Origin: Dromiciops gliroides
Taxonomy: Eukaryota; Chordata; Mammalia; Microbiotheria; Microbiotheriidae
Assembly (NCBI RefSeq): GCF_019393635.1
Contig: NC_057861.1
Span: 454,519,830 to 454,583,829, forward strand
Direction: 5' to 3'
Length of the DNA: 64,000 bases
Below are positions 10,332-22,450 of the stretch, piece after piece. Numbering within the stretch: the stretch's first letter is position 1; every line of letters starts with the position of its first letter. The notes beneath the pieces were generated by a model, which made no database searches, was not told where the DNA came from, and worked only from the letters and a program-made list of their open reading frames with translations. The translations under genes were made by a program, and so were the position numbers.

Positions 10332-10472
10332 TTTTTAGTGAGGCAATTGGGGTTAAGTGACTTGCCCAGGGTCACACAGCTAGTAAGTGTTAAGTGTCTG
10401 AGGTCGGATTTGAACCCAGGTACTCCTGACTCCAGGGCCGGTGCTCTATCCACTGCGCCATCTAGCTGCCCC
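10332..10472 (-). mobile_element. WSINE1-type SINE, second of a tandem pair
   Basis: Same orientation as the copy 40 bases to the left. The core GTGACTTGCCCAGGGTCACA is intact. The left flank near 10296-10310 and the right flank at 10473-10487 both read TACTTATTTATT, consistent with a duplicated A/T-rich target. Confidence 0.92.
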
Positions 10473-10627
10473 TACTTATTTATTTTTAAAGAAAAAGCAA
10501 TGTGAGGGGGTGAAAGGATTGGAGGGTCTGTTCTAGGTACAGAAAATAACCTGGCCATGGCAGATAGGCAAGAAGAGAACAGAGAATTGTGATACAATTT
10601 TTCAAAAGTGTGTATGTAGTAGGAAGC

Positions 10628-10715
10628 ACAGTTAAGTGTCAAAGTGGATAAAGCACTTGCCCTGGATTCAAGAGGACTCAAGAGGACCTGAGTTCAAATC
10701 TGGCCTAAAGTGCAT
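10628..10715 (+). mobile_element. WSINE1-type SINE head fragment with internal duplication
   Basis: AAAGTGGATAAAGCAC, a CCTGGATTC block and GAGTTCAAATCTGGCC identify the head. The unit CAAGAGGACT/C is present twice in tandem near 10667-10687. The 3' half is missing. Confidence 0.75.
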
Positions 10716-11094
10716 AGTGAGGAGATAGTCATAATCCTTTAGCATTTTGTCAGAGTTTAGATACCATTTTTCCTCCTCAAATATTCCGATGTTCTAGAAA
10801 ATCTTTCCAATTTCTTCACATCTTGAAAATCTTGACCCCTAAATGGTTGTGCTATGCAAGAAGAATGTCAAGTAACTTGTATACAAACCATTTAAATGAA
10901 ATAATTTAGATTTTCTTTATAGGCTCAAACATCTCTTCCATGCTTCCATTATTTTCAAACTTGTAATACTAATGTTAGGTTTCCTCTCACTAAGCATATA
11001 TTTTCCTACATTCATGTACACCGAAATTCACTCTAGCTTGACAACCATCTTTGTATCTATTTTTGAAAGTGAGTTCATGTTTAACATGGGTCTT

Positions 11095-11480
11095 CCCCAA
11101 CCCCCCCCCCAATATTTTTTTCCAATTACACGTAAAATTTTTTTAACATTCAATTTTTAAAGTTTTGAGTTCTATATTCTCTCCCTTCTTCCTCCTTCCC
11201 ACTCAATGTGAAGGCAAGTAGTTTTATATAGGTTATACATTTGCAGTCATGCAAAATATGTTTCCATATTAGTCATGTCATGAAAGAAAATGCATACCAA
11301 AAAAACCCCTCCAAAAACCCTAAACCCAAGAAAAATATAGTTAAAAAAAAACAAGCATGCTTCAATCTGTATTAAGATTGAAAGGATAGCATTTTTCATC
11401 ATTAGACCTTCAGAATTGTCTTAGATCATTGTATTCCTGAGAATAGCTAAGTCATTCACAATTGATCTTAGTATGACTTT
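11095..11480 (-). mobile_element. L1 LINE 3' end, antisense
   Basis: The plus strand resembles the reverse complement of the marsupial L1 3' UTR: CCAATTACACGTAAAA, TTTTGAGTTCTATATTCTC, the C/T-rich tract, and TTATATAGGTTATAC. It parallels the better-defined copy at 19529-20295. Confidence 0.65.
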
Positions 11481-11555
11481 TTAAAAATAATTTTTAAAGG
11501 TTACTTTGCTATTCATTTTTCCTCTTCAAAGTATGAACAAGATTTTCCTATTCAG

Positions 11556-11729
11556 GGGCAGCTAGGTGGCACAGTGGATAAAGCACCAGCCCTGGATTCA
11601 GGAGGACCTGAGTTCAAATCCGGCCTCAGACACTTGACACTTACTAGCTGTATGACCCTGGGCAAGTCACTTAACCCCCATTGCCCTGCAAAAAAACCAA
11701 CAAAAAACAAAGAAAAACAACAACAAAAA
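11556..11729 (+). mobile_element. WSINE1-type SINE with CAA-rich tail
   Basis: Full-length copy with A box TGGCACAGTGG and B box GTTCAAATCC. The tail is A/C-rich rather than pure A. A 16-bp duplication with one mismatch (AGATTTTCCTATTCAG / AGATCTTCCTATTCAG) lies at 11540-11555 and 11730-11745. Confidence 0.95.
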
Positions 11730-12200
11730 AGATCTTCCTATTCAGTACCATCCATTGAATAAGAACCTATGCAGTGGCCATTACTATAGCATGATACAAT
11801 AATGTTCAGCTGTACAGGGTTCAAGTCTGATGTTTGTCTCTCCAGTACTACATAGTACATAGTATATATACTACAATCTCTTGGTCTCTTTTGAGTGAAC
11901 CTCCATTTAAATGTTTTTGTAGGGCTTCTTTACCACTTTTGACTGATCCTTCATTCCTAAGGTATTCATATAGCAAGTAGTAAGTATACCTAAGCAATAG
12001 CATGCCTTGGAAATATGTATAACATTCCAAGGCTACTTACCCAACTCACATTTTCACTGTCTGATCCAATCCTTAGAAGAGAGCTGATTACTATTCCTTC
12101 AGAGATCTATAGAGGGGCTGGGTCTGGGGCTTCTGTCACTCATGAGCCCCCAAAAGCATGCTTCCCATTAAATAGCCTCCACTAGCCCAAATTACCTTTT

Positions 12201-12348
12201 TTTTTTTTCAGGCAGGGCAATGAGGGTTAAATGACTTGCCCAGGGTCACACAGCTAGTAAGTGTCAAGTGTCTGAGGCTGGATTTGAACTCAGGCCCTTC
12301 TGAATCCAGGGCCAGTGCTTTATACACTGTGCCACCTAACTGCCCCTG
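12201..12348 (-). mobile_element. WSINE1-type SINE
   Basis: Antisense full-length copy with a poly(T) start. A 14-bp duplication with one mismatch (CCAAATTACCTTTT / CCAAATTAACTTTT) lies at 12187-12200 and 12349-12362. Confidence 0.93.
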
Positions 12349-12362
12349 CCAAATTAACTTTT

Positions 12363-15300
12363 AGCAAGTGTATTTACAAAGTTGGTATAGTAAGAACAAT
12401 TGATATAAAAGTTTTCTCAAAAAGTCTGGGAAATACTCTCACAAAAGTATATATAGTTAATGGAAGAGAGGCCTCTGTGTCCAAAAGATAAACTCACAAC
12501 TGTTGGTTATTGGAAACCCTTTTCTTCGGATCTACAGCTGCTAATCTTCTCTGATTCAAGAGGTTACACCCTCCTTGAAGCTGCTTCCTCTTTCAAGTGG
12601 CTACCTTTCTATATTTATCAGTATTTGTATTTGTCTGTCTTTTTTTCTCTGTATATCCTCTTGATGCATTGTCAGACTCTGGTCCGTTCTCTCCAATAAC
12701 ATGGTCAATTAACAAGAAAGGGAGGGAGAAAGGAGGAAGGAATAGTGTGAAACTCTTTCTCCTAAGAATAATTCTCATGAACTTGGTTGGAATATTCTTA
12801 ACTTGAATCTCCCAACTGGGAAAATGCTGAAATTTTTCCCAAAGCCCTAAGTGCTATCCTTAGATTGTTTTGTTTAGCTGTTTCCTTCTTGATCCACTTA
12901 GCATACACACCAGATAAGAGGATAAGAAGATCTCAAGGTATAAATAATCTTGTTTGCACATTAAAAATCTAATCATGTCATTGATTGATTGAGAAGGAAT
13001 TGAGAAGGAATGTCCTTCATTACACATAGTAGGTATTCAATATTCTCAGAATGATTTAAAATACAAATTTCACAGCTTTCTGAAGAGATTGCTATGTCTC
13101 TGCTTTTTCAAAATTTACACTACAAATTATTGATCATAGCTGGATTCTGGTTTCATTATTAAGTCACTGGGTCCCACTCTGCCATAGTAGATTCTAGTCA
13201 CTGATTCAAAAAGCCAGCTTATTGCACTGTGAAGGGAGCATTTCATTCCATGGTAACATTAGGAAAAAAATATACCTACATTTCCATGTCAAAGTCAACT
13301 AGGTTGAGAAAAAAAAATGCTTATTTTGCAAAGGTCAAGTGCTTGGTATCCTACCACACACACACAAAAACAACAGTCCATTTATTCCAATATTCCAGCC
13401 ATGAGATGAGGCCTGCCATACTTTTTGTCTTTTTCTAGTTAGCTCTTATAATAAATCATAACTATCTCTTATTAAACCAAACAAATCAAAACCAAAAGCC
13501 AAGTAGACGATAAAGGAACAAGAAATGTTCTACAGTATTTCTTGAAAGCTATACCTGATGTGTTTGTGTTCTTGGTCCTGTTAAATAGAACCATTCTTGC
13601 ATACCTTCCTATTTAAGTTCATCAACAAACAGTTGAGCTAAAGAAATACGAGGCAAATAACTGTTGCTATGATTTACAACTTACCCATTAGTTTCTCAAC
13701 AGGGTAAATGGTACTTCTCCATGCCTAGCTAGCTCAAATTCAGTTGCCTTGGGCTAGCAATTAACCATTTGCCAGGGCCTGAGTGTTGAATATGAATGAA
13801 ACATGTTGTAAGATTGATGAAGAACATAAATAATAGCTATGATTTTAATAGAGAAACCTCCACCAACTTTACTTTCCTACACCTGCATGCCCACCTGGGT
13901 TGCCCTCTGCATTTTGGAATGATTTTCACCCCTTAATTGAGAGCTTGAGAAACAACATCTTCTACAAATGAAGGCAGATGGAGGACAAAGGCTCGGGTGC
14001 AGGTTTTTTTCTTTCTTTTCTTTTCCTTTTTTTTCTTGCTATAATCTTAATATCCAGTTCAGTTTACCATTCAAGTTTTTGACTCAGCTGCAGAAAAGTT
14101 TGTCTCTGGCACCAATCAGGATATTGCCATAGGACATAGGGGACTCACTGGCTTCTTCTTTGGGAATTATAGCATGGTGATCTAAGATCTTATCATAAAT
14201 TAAACTGGATTCTTCTTTACTTCCTTGTTTTAAAAGTGTTGTTTGAAGCTGTACAACTACTCTCTCTTTTTGTAGGAATGAATTGCTGTTATTTTAAATG
14301 TGAGTGAAGGGATTAAGATTTTTATGCTATTTTAATGTTTTACTCCTCAAAGAAATATGTATAATGAAAGAAAGAGGTGTGTGTGTGTGTGGAGGGGTGT
14401 GAATTTGTATGCTTTTGCAAAGTTTTTAAACATTAAAATTATTAGTATTCAAGCAATAGCCAATTGTACATGGCATTATTTTCTCAAGACTTTGCAACTT
14501 GATGACATGTAGAGTTAAAAAGCTGTGGTAAGTAAGGTTTGTCATTCACAGAAATTTTTGAATTCATTCTCAGTGGGAGAAAAAAAGTATGGAGTCTTTC
14601 ACTTGGGACTGATTCAACATTCAGAGTTTTCTTTGGAAGGAAAAAAATGGCACCCTTCCCCCTGTAAAATAATAAGAGATAACTTAACATTTTTAACTGT
14701 TGAAGTACTCCAGAGTAGCCTGGGCAAGCTTTTGGGTTTTGTTTTCTTGTTTCTGTGATTAGGTCCTTTTAGACAGAAGTATGTGGATGGGCTGTCCTCA
14801 GGAGCTGGTGAGAGTCAAAAGCAGCAGGAGAGAGACAGAGGTGACAATCAGGAAGGAAAATTCATCTGCATACCCAGCAGGTAATGGTCATTTCTATATT
14901 CATCTGTTTTCGGTTCTGAACTTGATAAGAGTATGTCCATTTCATGGTGCCGTGCAGAGAAAATGAAGTGTGTAAGGTCATTCAATAAAGATTAAATTAA
15001 AAACATATTCCTATTGCACCCTCAGGGTCCATTAGCCTTGATGAGTGTACAAATACGTTCTTTGTTATATGTGCTCCATCCTGCAAGAGATTGTGTGCTT
15101 CTCTCATTATAAATGTGCACCTGAAAAGATTGAACATTATCCCCTCTTTTTTAACTGACCTGTGGCCACCGCTGGGTTCATTAGTGCATAACATCTTTTC
15201 CACTGGCTGAGTCTGCCCTATTGTTTGCACTGGCCAGGGTCAAGTCAAGGGCAGTCAGCCTAGATTGGACTCATTTGTCACAGGGTCTAGCAACAAAGCT

Positions 15301-17760
15301 GATTTCAGCAGAGACGGGGTGAATTTCATGGGGCTGAAACACAACCTTTGACACCAAGTGCCCAGGGCTGCTCAGACTTGCACAGATGGCCTGCCACCCT
15401 TAGGCATCTAGGAACAAAGAATTGGTGAATTATAACAAAAATAAAGTTTCCACAGTCAGCAGATATTTTAAGTGTTTAAATTATTTGCAGGGATTTTTGA
15501 CAGTCTAAAATTGCATCTTGAGCACTTGTGATAATCGCTGTGCTTTTTAGACTATGAAGGAAAAAAACAATTCAGTTGGGGGCTTATTGCTTAACTGGTG
15601 TAACAGTGTAAAGTGTAGCAATTTAGTGTGGAGTGCAGGTTTTTCCATGGTCAGCAGGAGCCGGCATGAACAATGGGTCGTGCTGAGGTAGCATGTGGAA
15701 AATGACTTTAATACACTATATAGGATGCCTTATTGCTTTGGTCAATAGGCTGCAGTGAAGATGGTGTATTCAGCCACTTGGGAAGGTTAAACCTGTCAGG
15801 GTACACCGTGACTGATATGCAGGGGCTGCTTATGAGGTCTCTAATGGAAAAACCTGACAGCAAAGTTATAAAGGTTACACTTGACACATACTTCAGCATT
15901 ATGCCTTATATTAATCCATTTTTTTTAAAGGTAGGATACTTTATATTTGTTAGAAATTGATGCCACAATAGTATTAAAACTCCAGAGGAAACATTTAAAC
16001 TTTGCGGTAAAACAGGCAGTTTTATATGATGAGATTGCTGCCTGGGTAAGGACACTTATCTATTAGGCCAGCAACATATTTCTCTTTTTCAGAGTGAATA
16101 ATCTCTTCTATTATTAGCCCTTATTGATATCATTCTAGGGCCCTTTATTTTAAACCATCCTTATAGCCTCCCCCCCTGCCTTTATTAAGGTACTGTGACA
16201 AATATATATATGCAAATATACTAGAAAAAATCCAAGAAAATAGTGAACTTTTTTTTTTGTTTTGTTCTCATTTGAAAGGACTGAAGAAAGGTGAAATCCT
16301 ATGTGTGAAACTTAATCTTGCTGTTCTGATACCACTGGGTATAACAGATATTGTTTGGTGCTTGTCTTTTAAAATGATTTCCCTAAGACTTTATATCTAA
16401 TAGAATAATTCTGCTATTGCTCTGTTATCATGATAGTACATTGGTAAAAATTTAAGCCTTTGTATTAGAAGAGACATTGACTGATAGTTAAACTTGGTAA
16501 AACTTAACACTTGCTTTGAATTATGTCAGGGTCAAAAAAAAAAAAGGTGTAGGCTATTGTCTGATTAGACAGATGATAACTGTCTCATTTGTGGCTCATA
16601 TACTCCTGTCCTGGTGTCTGTAGTTGTTTGTAGTGGCTAATCAGAATGGGGATTATTAATCCCTTTATACAATACTATGTAAAAATGAAATAGGAAAGCA
16701 TACGTAAACTCGAGGTAAGCCATTTTGTCTCTGGTTCATCTGAGTATTATAAAATACTTTACTATCAAATCATGGCAAAGTCAAAAATAATTTGATTGTC
16801 AGAATTTTTTGGATTATCTCTGTGGTATAATCATGGGCAAAATAAATTCCAGTCCACTCCAACCTGCCCCTGTCCCCTACACTTTCACTGGAATTTTAGC
16901 TTTTGGATGATCTTGCTTGTGTCTGAATTTGGGTAGAGTTGGCTGCTTGAAGAAAGTGTCCGATTATCAGTCCAAGAAAATGGAGTCCTCTATTTATGTG
17001 GTTCTATTTGACTTATTCAACAAAATGAACATAAAAGGAATTGAAATATTTTTGTGAAATGCTGAGTATTTTTAGCTGATAGAAATGTTATAATTGAGTG
17101 TTGAAAACATAGTCGTTTATTTGACACAGAGATAAATGATGGGAAGAATTTATGGTATAATGCAACCTTGCAGAATTAGCATTTTAAATATTCAAATATT
17201 TAAGACAAATTGTAGGCACAGAATTCCTGGCTAAGTGTCTTAAGAATATATAGGTGTTAAATTCACCAAAAGATGAAATGAGGATTATGCCAAAGCCAAG
17301 TGTGTACCCTGGTGGCTTCTTTTAATCCTGAAAATCAAATATTCTTGTGAATTTCATGGCAAATAAAAAGCTTTAATAAAAGCTTCATGTATGTATTTTA
17401 CATAGTTAAATAATGTATGTATATACATATATGTAAATATATATGTGCATATATACATAAATCGAAGAAAAATATCAATTTAAAATTGTTTTAGGTAGCG
17501 CAATTGATTTTGATTTATTTCCATTCTAGTTTGCAAATGTTATTTTCAAAAATTATATCATATTAGTTTTAAACTGATGGATAAGAGTTACATAGCATTT
17601 TTTTTCTTTTCAAAAGATTAAGTGTTTCACAAACCTTAAAGCATTGTTTAATTGTTAGCTCTTATTCTCTTGTTGCTCCTATGATTCTATTTGGGAATTT
17701 TTTGAAATTAATTTTCTGGTACAAAATGTTAAGTATAATTCATTACTTCAAGGGTTTTTT
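12363..17760. other. Repeat-poor non-coding stretch
   Basis: About 5.4 kb with no SINE, L1, MIR or LTR that I can recognise, although such elements occur roughly every 1-1.5 kb nearby. Only short low-complexity patches are seen (pyrimidine run near 14005-14038, GT run near 14380-14395, TATA-rich near 17405-17460). Longest frames are about 60-77 codons and match no family. The mixed-composition part at about 14700-16000 is the best candidate for conserved non-coding elements, but only a genome comparison could show it. Confidence 0.45.
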
Positions 17761-17804
17761 TTTTTTGTTGTTGTTGTTGTTTAATATAGTATCACTGATT
17801 TTAT

Positions 17805-17915
17805 AGGATCATAGCATCAAAGTGAGATCTGGAGGATAACTTACAGGCCTTCTAGTCCAAAATCCTCATTTTACAAATGAGAAAACTGAGGCACATAGGA
17901 AGCCTAAGGCCTACT
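17805..17915 (-). mobile_element. MIR tail fragment, antisense
   Basis: The plus strand TATAGGATCATAGCATC, TCTAGTCCAAAATCCTCATT and ATGAGAAAACTGAGGCAC is the reverse complement of a marsupial MIR 3' half. Confidence 0.65.
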
Positions 17916-18740
17916 TGAAAACTGATATATTTGCTGGATACACAGAATAATTTGCATAACCATGATTAAAACTTTGGCAGTAAATATAAAAATAAAAATA
18001 GCTTAAATGTTACTTTTCCTCTTTTAAAGGATATAAATTAAAGTGCTGTGTCAATTATATATTATTACACCTGTCATTTAGTACTTGCATGACCTTAGGG
18101 TCACACAGCCACTATATTGTATAAGTATGACCTGAACTAGGATGTGGTCAATGTTTAACAATCTTCTCTCTAGGCAAACAAAAAGTATAAGCCCAACACA
18201 CTTTTAAATTTAATCTGAATGAACACTTTCTTAAACCTAGATAATTAATAAAACAATCAAACCCTAATTTGTAGTTTGCTAGTTTCAGACTTAGATTCAA
18301 GTATAGATTAGGTATAGATTAGAGGTATAAGTGCTCAAGTGCAATATTTAACAATTGGTTGTCTAGTGTTAGTTGGTGCTGGATCCAGAACACTCTTGAC
18401 TTGAACCAGGGTCGTTCTAAATTTATAGTCATCTAGCTCTCTATTCACCATGGCCACCTTGACATGTCACCTAAATTAGACCATGACATATATAAGCTAA
18501 TAATAACTCTATGTATGAATGTTGTATATGCTTTCATGTTTAAACAGCTGGCTGTGGGTAAAAATCTGTTTTAGTCATAGGATTAACAACTACTAGCTAA
18601 CCTGGTGTTGGCAAAGTAAAGTGTGTGAAATGGCAATCTTCTATCATAATGGTTAAACCTCAACCTTGTATACTAATAACAATGTAACATAAACTACCAT
18701 GGCGCTCACTGCCTGAAGGTCAGGTGGGTTATATTTCACT
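17916..18740. other. Mostly unassigned, with possible MIR scraps
   Basis: Short MIR-like antisense phrases occur near 18094-18140 (GACCTTAGGGTCACACAGCC) and 18400-18465. No gene is seen. Confidence 0.35.
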
Positions 18741-18784
18741 TTTTTCCCCAAGGTTCTCCAGTACCTTTAAGAAGTTTTGGGGGT

Positions 18785-19372
18785 GGGGGAAGTGAAGAAA
18801 ACATATTTGTACAAAAATATTTATAACATCTCTCTTTGTAGCAGCTAAGAATTGGAAATCAAAGAAATGCCCATCAATTAGGGAATGATTGAACAAGTAT
18901 ATGATCATGATGGAATATTATTGTGCTATAAGAAATAACAAGAGGATGATTTCAGAAAGGCCTGGAAAGACTTGTATTAACTGATGTATAGTGAAGTGAG
19001 CAGAACCAAAAGAACATTGTGCAAAGTGACAGTAATACTGTTTGATGAAGAATTGTGAATGACAACTATTCTCAGTAATACAAAGATACAAGACAATTCC
19101 AAAGGACTAATAACGAAGCACACTATCCATCTCCAAAGAAAGAACTGATATTGATTGAACACAGATTGAAGAATGCTATTTTTCACTTTCTTTCATTTTT
19201 TTCTTTTAAGTTTTCTTATACAAAACAATTAACATGGTAACGTTTTACATAATTGCACATGTATAACTTATATTTGCATGCTTATTGTATCAGGGAAGGG
19301 GAAGGGGAGGGAGCAAAGGAGGGATAACATTTGAAACTCAAAATTTTAAATAAAAATGTTCATTATTTTAAA
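18785..19372 (+). mobile_element. L1 LINE 3' end
   Basis: Contains the marsupial L1 3' blocks in order: GCAGCTAAGAATTGGAAATC, ATGCCCATCAATTAGGGAA, GTGAAGTGAGCAGAACC, CAAGACAATTCCAAAGGAC, GAAAGAACTGATATTGA, a G-rich tract near 19294-19312, and AATAAAAATG at the end. The copy is 5' truncated. No target-site duplication was resolved. Confidence 0.85.
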
Positions 19373-19528
19373 AGGAGGATTGGAGGTATCTAGGCTCTCT
19401 GTAAATGGCCACAGCCCCCAATGAAGTTGTTTTTTCAGTGAGAGTAGGTAGCCCCCTGCACCCCTGTTTGATTTAGCCACTAACAGTCAGATTAGCTTTT
19501 ACACAGAAATATTTACTTCAGAAGTTAT

Positions 19529-20295
19529 TTATTTTTCTTTTTTAAAACAGTATTTCATTTTCCCCCAATTACATGTCAAGAGAATTTTTAGTATTCATTT
19601 TTATAAGATTTTGAGTTCCATTTTTTTTCCCTCCTTCCCCTCCCCTCTTCTAAAAATGGTAGGTAACTTTATATAGGTTATTCATGTGTTATCATGTAAA
19701 ACATATTTCTGTATTAGTCACGGTTGTGAAAGAAAAAACAGATCAAAAGGGGAAAAAAAGAATAAGTGAACATAATGTGCTTGGATCTGCAATCAGAGTC
19801 AATCAGTTCTTTGGATATGGATAGTTTTTTTCCTTTGTGAGTCCTTTGTACTTGTCTTAGATCACTGTTTTTCAGAGAAGAGCTGGGTCACTCATAGTTG
19901 ATCATCAAACAATGTTGTTGATACAATGTTTTCCTTGTTTTGCTCATATCACTACGTATCATGTGAGACTTTTCAGGATTTTCTGAAATCTGCCTGTTCA
20001 TCATTTCTTACTGCATGGTGGTATTCCATCACATTCATATACCACAGCTTGTTCAGTCATTCCCCAATTGATAGGCATCCACTCAATTACCAATATTTTG
20101 CCACCATGAAAAGGGCTGCCATAAATATTTTTGCACATGTAGGTCCTTTTCCTTTTTTTATGAACTCTTTGGAATGCAGACCTAGTAGGGGTATTGCTGG
20201 ATCAAAGGGTATGCACAGTTTGGTTGCCTTTTGGGCATAGTTCCAAATTGCTCTCTAGTATGCTTAGATCAGCTCACAATTCTACCAACAATGCC
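19529..20295 (-). mobile_element. 5'-truncated L1 LINE with target-site duplication
   Basis: Antisense to the L1 just before it. The plus strand carries TTTTGAGTTCCATTTTTT, a C/T-rich tract, TTATATAGGTTATTCATG, GGTGGTATTCCATCACATTC and CCAATTGATAGGCATCCACT. A perfect 14-bp duplication, ACTTCAGAAGTTAT, lies at 19515-19528 and 20296-20309, which fixes the insertion at 767 bp. Confidence 0.92.
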
Positions 20296-20309
20296 ACTTC
20301 AGAAGTTAT

Positions 20310-20910
20310 AATCCCAAATATATAAACTTACTCCTCACCATGTCCCATCTTGTCCCATCTCAGCCTTCTAGAAAGTGGAAGAGCATTAGGTTTATATCTT
20401 ATCTTGGATCCCATATTATACAATCTCAATTCCAAATCTAAAACCCCTCTGGGGCTTGAGACAGAGGAACCCTGGCTTCCCAGGACTTCTATGCTGGACT
20501 GGCTGGTTGTACCATCCCTCCTGAAGTCCTGGCTCCAAGGTCACCATGATTCAGGTCCGGTGGGGCTCACCTCTGCCACCTACAGCTGAGGATTAACAAC
20601 ACAGAAGAAAACCAAACATCCTCTCAGGCCCATTTTTTGGAGCTGGAGTAAAAGACTGGGAACAGCAGAAGGAATGTCCTTCACCTCTTACCTGATCAGT
20701 TCCTGGAACCCACACTGCAAGTGAACTGAGATCTTCACCTTCTGGACACAGTAGCTAATTAAAGGAGGCTACCCTCATCCATTTGGTAGGGGATGCAAAG
20801 GGATCCATGGTAGGCAAAGTACTCAAAAGTTCCCCCAGGGAAATTTCTATGTTAGGAGAACTGGGAATGCCCAGAGAAACCTAAGTTTCAATAATAACAC
20901 ATTTATTTAT
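20310..20910. other. Unassigned, GC-richer segment
   Basis: This stretch, especially 20440-20740, is clearly richer in G and C than its flanks. It includes a 79-codon frame (20350-20589) that I do not recognise. It could be an old LTR, a decayed pseudogene or unique sequence. Confidence 0.3.
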
Positions 20911-20914
20911 TTTT

Positions 20915-21108
20915 TTATTTTATGGTTTACAAAATACTTTCCTCACAGCAACTCAGTGGTAAGATATTATTATCTTCCTTATTTTGCAGATGAACGAGGG
21001 TAAGTTTACTTTCTCAGAGCCCCATAACTGGTAGCTATATGAGGCTGGACTTAAAATTTGTCTCTGGTGATTCCAGAATCCTATACACTTACCTTTATTA
21101 CAGCCTGC
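20915..21108 (-). mobile_element. MIR SINE, antisense, near full length
   Basis: The plus strand runs TTTACAAAATACTTTCCTCA, TTTTGCAGATGAACGAGGG, CAGAGCCCCATAACTGG, GATTCCAGAATCCTATACAC, the reverse complement of MIR from tail to head. Confidence 0.75.
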
Positions 21109-21600
21109 TGCTCAAAATCATTTTAGCTGGGAAGGAAAGGATTAAATTCAATTGAATATCTAATTAATTGAATAAATTTAGTGTTTGTTTCCAAAATAAA
21201 TGATTTTTCTTTTAAACTTCAGAAGCACATCAGTTATTCTTATCCTGGTGTTTCCAGAGGGACCAAAGAATGAATAGATAAGAAAACTATATTACCTTCT
21301 TAGCCCTGGGGTCATTCCTGAAGATGTTGAGACACTTAGATGAGAAGGATTGTGCTTCTTACAAATAGTTCTGCTTATCTTATTTATTGTCCTAATATTT
21401 AAATTCTTAGGAATTTTCCTTAATTATGATTTTTGAAAAGAAGATCTAGCTAGGTGAATAGGGTTTCACCAAATCTCAATTGGAATAAATTTCCAGGAGA
21501 TATTATCATAGAATTCCTAATTCAGTCTGGCATTACAAACTGACTGATGATAACATATAGTCTATAAGTAATTTGACTAGCCTATTTTCTCTACATAGAA

Positions 21601-21757
21601 GTGTTGCAGCAGGATAGAATGAAGGGAACACCGGATCTAGTGCCAGAAGACTTGGGTTCAAATCCTGGCTCTATTACTCACTGGGAGGCCTTGGGGAAGT
21701 AATTTTAATGCTTTGGGTTTCAGTTTCCTCATCTATAACAAGATGAGGTTGGAATAA
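21601..21757 (+). mobile_element. MIR SINE
   Basis: AGACTTGGGTTCAAATCC (B box inside), GGCTCTATTACTCACTGGG, GGTTTCAGTTTCCTCATC and AAGATGAGGTTGGA follow the MIR/MIR3 order. Confidence 0.8.
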
Positions 21758-22007
21758 ATTGTGGCACAGTGGATAGAGTATAGGGCCTGCAGTCAAGAAG
21801 CCTCTTCATGAGTTCAAATCTGGTCTCAGACAAGTATTAGCTGTGTGATTCTGGGAAAGTCACTTAACCCTGTTTGACTCTGTTTTCCCATCTGTAAAAT
21901 GAGCTGGAGAAGGAAATGGCAAACCCATTCTAGTGTCTGCCAAGAAAACGAAACCCTAAATGAGGTCACGAAGAGTTGGACACAACTGAAACCAATGACA
22001 ACAACAG
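21758..22007 (+). mobile_element. MAR1-type long SINE
   Basis: The head TGGCACAGTGGATAGAG is followed by the core AAAGTCACTTAACCCTG, then ATGAGCTGGAGAAGGAAATG and the tail GGTCACGAAGAGTTGGACAC ending in ACAACAAC. It abuts the MIR before it. Confidence 0.88.
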
Positions 22008-22142
22008 AGTGTCTTCTAAAATCTAAATTTATACTCCTTTTTCTACAAATATTACCATATATGTGGGTATGTGCATATGTATGTGTGTATATACATACAT
22101 ACCTACAGAGATAAGAAGGAAGTGGTTGTGGTAAATTTATCA

Positions 22143-22340
22143 AAAAGTTATTGCACTCCTATTATGTCCAAGATGTTGGGCTAGGCTCTGTGGAGAAAAC
22201 AAAGAATCAATCAGTCAACAAGAACTTGTCAATTACTGCTATATGTTCAGCACTGTGTAACGCCCTGGGAATAGGATTATTTTTTTTAAATGATCTAATC
22301 ACTGCCCTCAAAGGGTTGACATTATCCTAGGAGCATACAG
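22143..22340 (-). mobile_element. L2 LINE 3' end, antisense
   Basis: AACTTGTCAATTACTGC, GTTCAGCACTGTGTAACG, CTGCCCTCAAAGGG and ACATTATCCTAGGAG follow the reverse-complement L2 order. Confidence 0.55.
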
Positions 22341-22409
22341 TATGTCCCCAAATCCCCAGATATGTAAATATAGTTAACACACATATACTTATATATGATA
22401 TACATTATG

Positions 22410-22450
22410 TGAGTATATGTGTGTGTGTGTGTGTATGTGTGTTTGTGTAG
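22410..22450. repeat. (GT)n microsatellite, imperfect
   Basis: GTGTGT runs with TA and TT interruptions. Confidence 0.9.

Noticed and set aside
10227..10505. 92-codon frame with a VTQLVSVKCLRSDLN-type peptide
   Set aside because: The same peptide recurs at 1388, 5867, 28417, 51670, 54103 and 55141; it is the translated SINE core, not a protein family.
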